Below, in pieces: positions 6,156-7,419 of a stretch of DNA of 7,419 bases. The DNA lies in the NCBI GenBank assembly GCA_900552325.1, contig URZG01000107.1:1-7419 (forward strand), in the 5' to 3' direction. The stretch's first letter is position 1; each line of letters opens with the position of its first letter. The DNA is from an uncultured Porphyromonadaceae bacterium (GTDB lineage Bacteria; Bacteroidota; Bacteroidia; Bacteroidales; Muribaculaceae). A program made the translations under genes and the position numbers. The notes under the pieces are model-generated. The model was not told the origin of the DNA and ran no database searches. It saw only the letters and a program-made list of their open reading frames with translations.

Positions 6156-7419
6156 TTACTGGCGTGTGGCTGCGAGGAGCACCTCGGAGAGGGTGGGGTG
6201 GGCGTGGATTGTGGATGAGATGGCACTCGCGGGGAGTCCTGCCGAGATTGCAAGAGCCGCTTCCGTGATCAGGTCGGCGGCATGAGGTCCGCAGATGTGG
6301 CAACCGAGGATACGTGGTTCGCTGCCGTCGTCGGGCGTCGTGAGCAGGAGTTTCACCATGCCTTCGGTCTCGTCCATCGCCAGGGCTTTGCCGTTGCCGC
6401 GGAAGAGAGTCTTCACCGCGCGGAAGGGGATGGCGCGCGCCTCGCACTCTTCCTGCGTAAGTCCGGCCATGGCACACTCGGGATGGGTGAACACCGCAGC
6501 GGGCATGACCTCCATATTGACTTTTCTGCCCATCACCACGGCAGCCTGTGCCGAAGCCGCGTGGGCCAGCATGCACTTCCCGTTGCAGTCGCCGATGGCG
6601 TAGACGCCGGGGAGGCTTGTGCGGTATTGCGCGTCAACCTCTATGCCTCGGCGCCCGGTCTTTAGTTCCACTCCGGGGGCGCACGGCGGACTCACCGCCT
6701 TACGCCCTACGGCCATAAGGACCATCCGGGCGTCGACGGTTTTTACTTTCCCTTTGCTTTCGTATGTTACGGTACGGGTGCCGTCGTCGGCTGCGCTCAC
6801 TCCGGTCACGGCCGAGGAGGTGCAGAATGTCACGCCGCGGCTTTTCATGGCGGTGCGCAGACGTTTGGCGATGTCGGCGTCGAACGGCGGAAGAATCTCC
6901 TTGCAATATTCTATAACCGTGACCTTTGTGCCGAAAGCGCTGAAAATCGAGGCGAACTCCATGCCTATGACGCCCCCGCCGATAACGGCCAGCGACTCAG
7001 GCAACTCTTCGAGTGATAGCATGAAAGTGGAGTCAACGCACAGTTCGGCGCCGGGAATAGGGAGAGTGGCCGGGGCGGAGCCGGTGGCGATGATGATTTT
7101 CGGAGCGGTGTAGCGTTCACCGGCGACTTCCACGGTGTCGGGAGCGCACAGCGATGCCTCGCCGTAGATTTTGGTGCATCCGGCGGTCACCGTGTCGACT
7201 GCCTCGCGCAACCGGTCGAGAATCATCTCTTTGCGGCTGACCATTGCGCTCAGGTCGGCATGCCATGCGGGCGAATCGGTCCTGATGCCGTAGGTTGCCG
7301 CTGAGGCCACGTCGGTCGCCACCTGTGCCGAGCGGCACAGCGCTTTGGTGGGTATGCATCCGCAGTTGAGGCAGGTGCCTCCCAGGGCGTCGCGCTCTAT
7401 CAGGAGAGTGGCGAGGCCG
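6156..7419 (-). CDS. lpdA: Dihydrolipoyl dehydrogenase (E3), N-terminus cut by window edge
   Basis: FAD flavoprotein that reoxidises dihydrolipoyl groups with NAD+ for 2-oxoacid dehydrogenases or the glycine cleavage system in the cytoplasm. Seen: 420 codons, open to the right edge and ending at TAA 6158-6156. Visible residues, counted from 7418, include the redox disulfide motif GGTCLNCGCIPTKALC (C16 and C21), ATGS (111-114), the NAD-binding GGGVIGMEFASIF (from 147) with a glutamate at 170 that fits NAD over NADP, the second FAD motif YAIGD (273-277), and the C-terminal HAHPTLSE with catalytic His407 and Glu412. Only about 30-40 residues, with the first GxGxxG, are missing. The GTG at 7322-7320 is internal, because the cysteine motif lies upstream of it. 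Odd: extra cysteines at 19 and 28. It is convergent with the regulator and probably unrelated to the transporter. Confidence 0.95.
   Translation of the reverse strand, partial: GLATLLIERDALGGTCLNCGCIPTKALCRSAQVATDVASAATYGIRTDSPAWHADLSAMVSRKEMILDRLREAVDTVTAGCTKIYGEASLCAPDTVEVAGERYTAPKIIIATGSAPATLPIPGAELCVDSTFMLSLEELPESLAVIGGGVIGMEFASIFSAFGTKVTVIEYCKEILPPFDADIAKRLRTAMKSRGVTFCTSSAVTGVSAADDGTRTVTYESKGKVKTVDARMVLMAVGRKAVSPPCAPGVELKTGRRGIEVDAQYRTSLPGVYAIGDCNGKCMLAHAASAQAAVVMGRKVNMEVMPAAVFTHPECAMAGLTQEECEARAIPFRAVKTLFRGNGKALAMDETEGMVKLLLTTPDDGSEPRILGCHICGPHAADLITEAALAISAGLPASAISSTIHAHPTLSEVLLAATRQ

Overview
This window looks like the edge of a nutrient-acquisition (PUL-like) locus from a Bacteroidales genome. 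The evidence is a SusC/RagA-type outer-membrane transporter, a divergent propeller/Y_Y_Y/LuxR-type membrane regulator (an architecture typical of Bacteroidetes), candidate promoters of the TTTG / TAnnTTTG type used by that phylum, and starts without Shine-Dalgarno sequences. Coding DNA is fairly GC-rich while the promoter region is AT-rich, which would suit Muribaculaceae or a similar gut family; that family-level guess is weak.

Layout. 1-2318 (minus): first 772 codons of a SusC-like TonB-dependent transporter, whose C-terminal part lies beyond the left edge; a susD partner would be expected there. 2319-3128: an 810-bp divergent intergenic region. It holds a good minus-strand promoter (2832-2863), helically phased ACTCA repeats just upstream of it (2871-2910), and a predicted leader of about 500 nt that contains a 16-bp-stem hairpin, a 49-codon small ORF and a 16-bp tandem repeat. 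Its right part holds a weaker plus-strand promoter (2987-3018). 3129-6077 (plus): a complete 982-residue one-component regulator with a periplasmic beta-propeller, Y_Y_Y domain, one membrane helix, a coiled coil and a LuxR-type HTH. 6086-6145: a 25-bp-stem hairpin closing that gene. 6156-7419 (minus): dihydrolipoyl dehydrogenase, lacking only its extreme N-terminus at the right edge.

How it may work together. The regulator probably senses a ligand in the periplasm and, while tethered to the inner membrane, activates the divergent transporter operon. The phased repeats next to the transporter's -33 box are the best candidate binding site. The long leader may add RNA-level control. The lipoamide dehydrogenase is convergent, separated by the terminator, and most likely an unrelated housekeeping gene marking the end of the locus.

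The parts most likely to be undescribed are in the intergenic region: the leader hairpin with its overlapping small ORF, the 17-bp-period repeat, and the phased repeats. No wholly new multi-gene system is visible.
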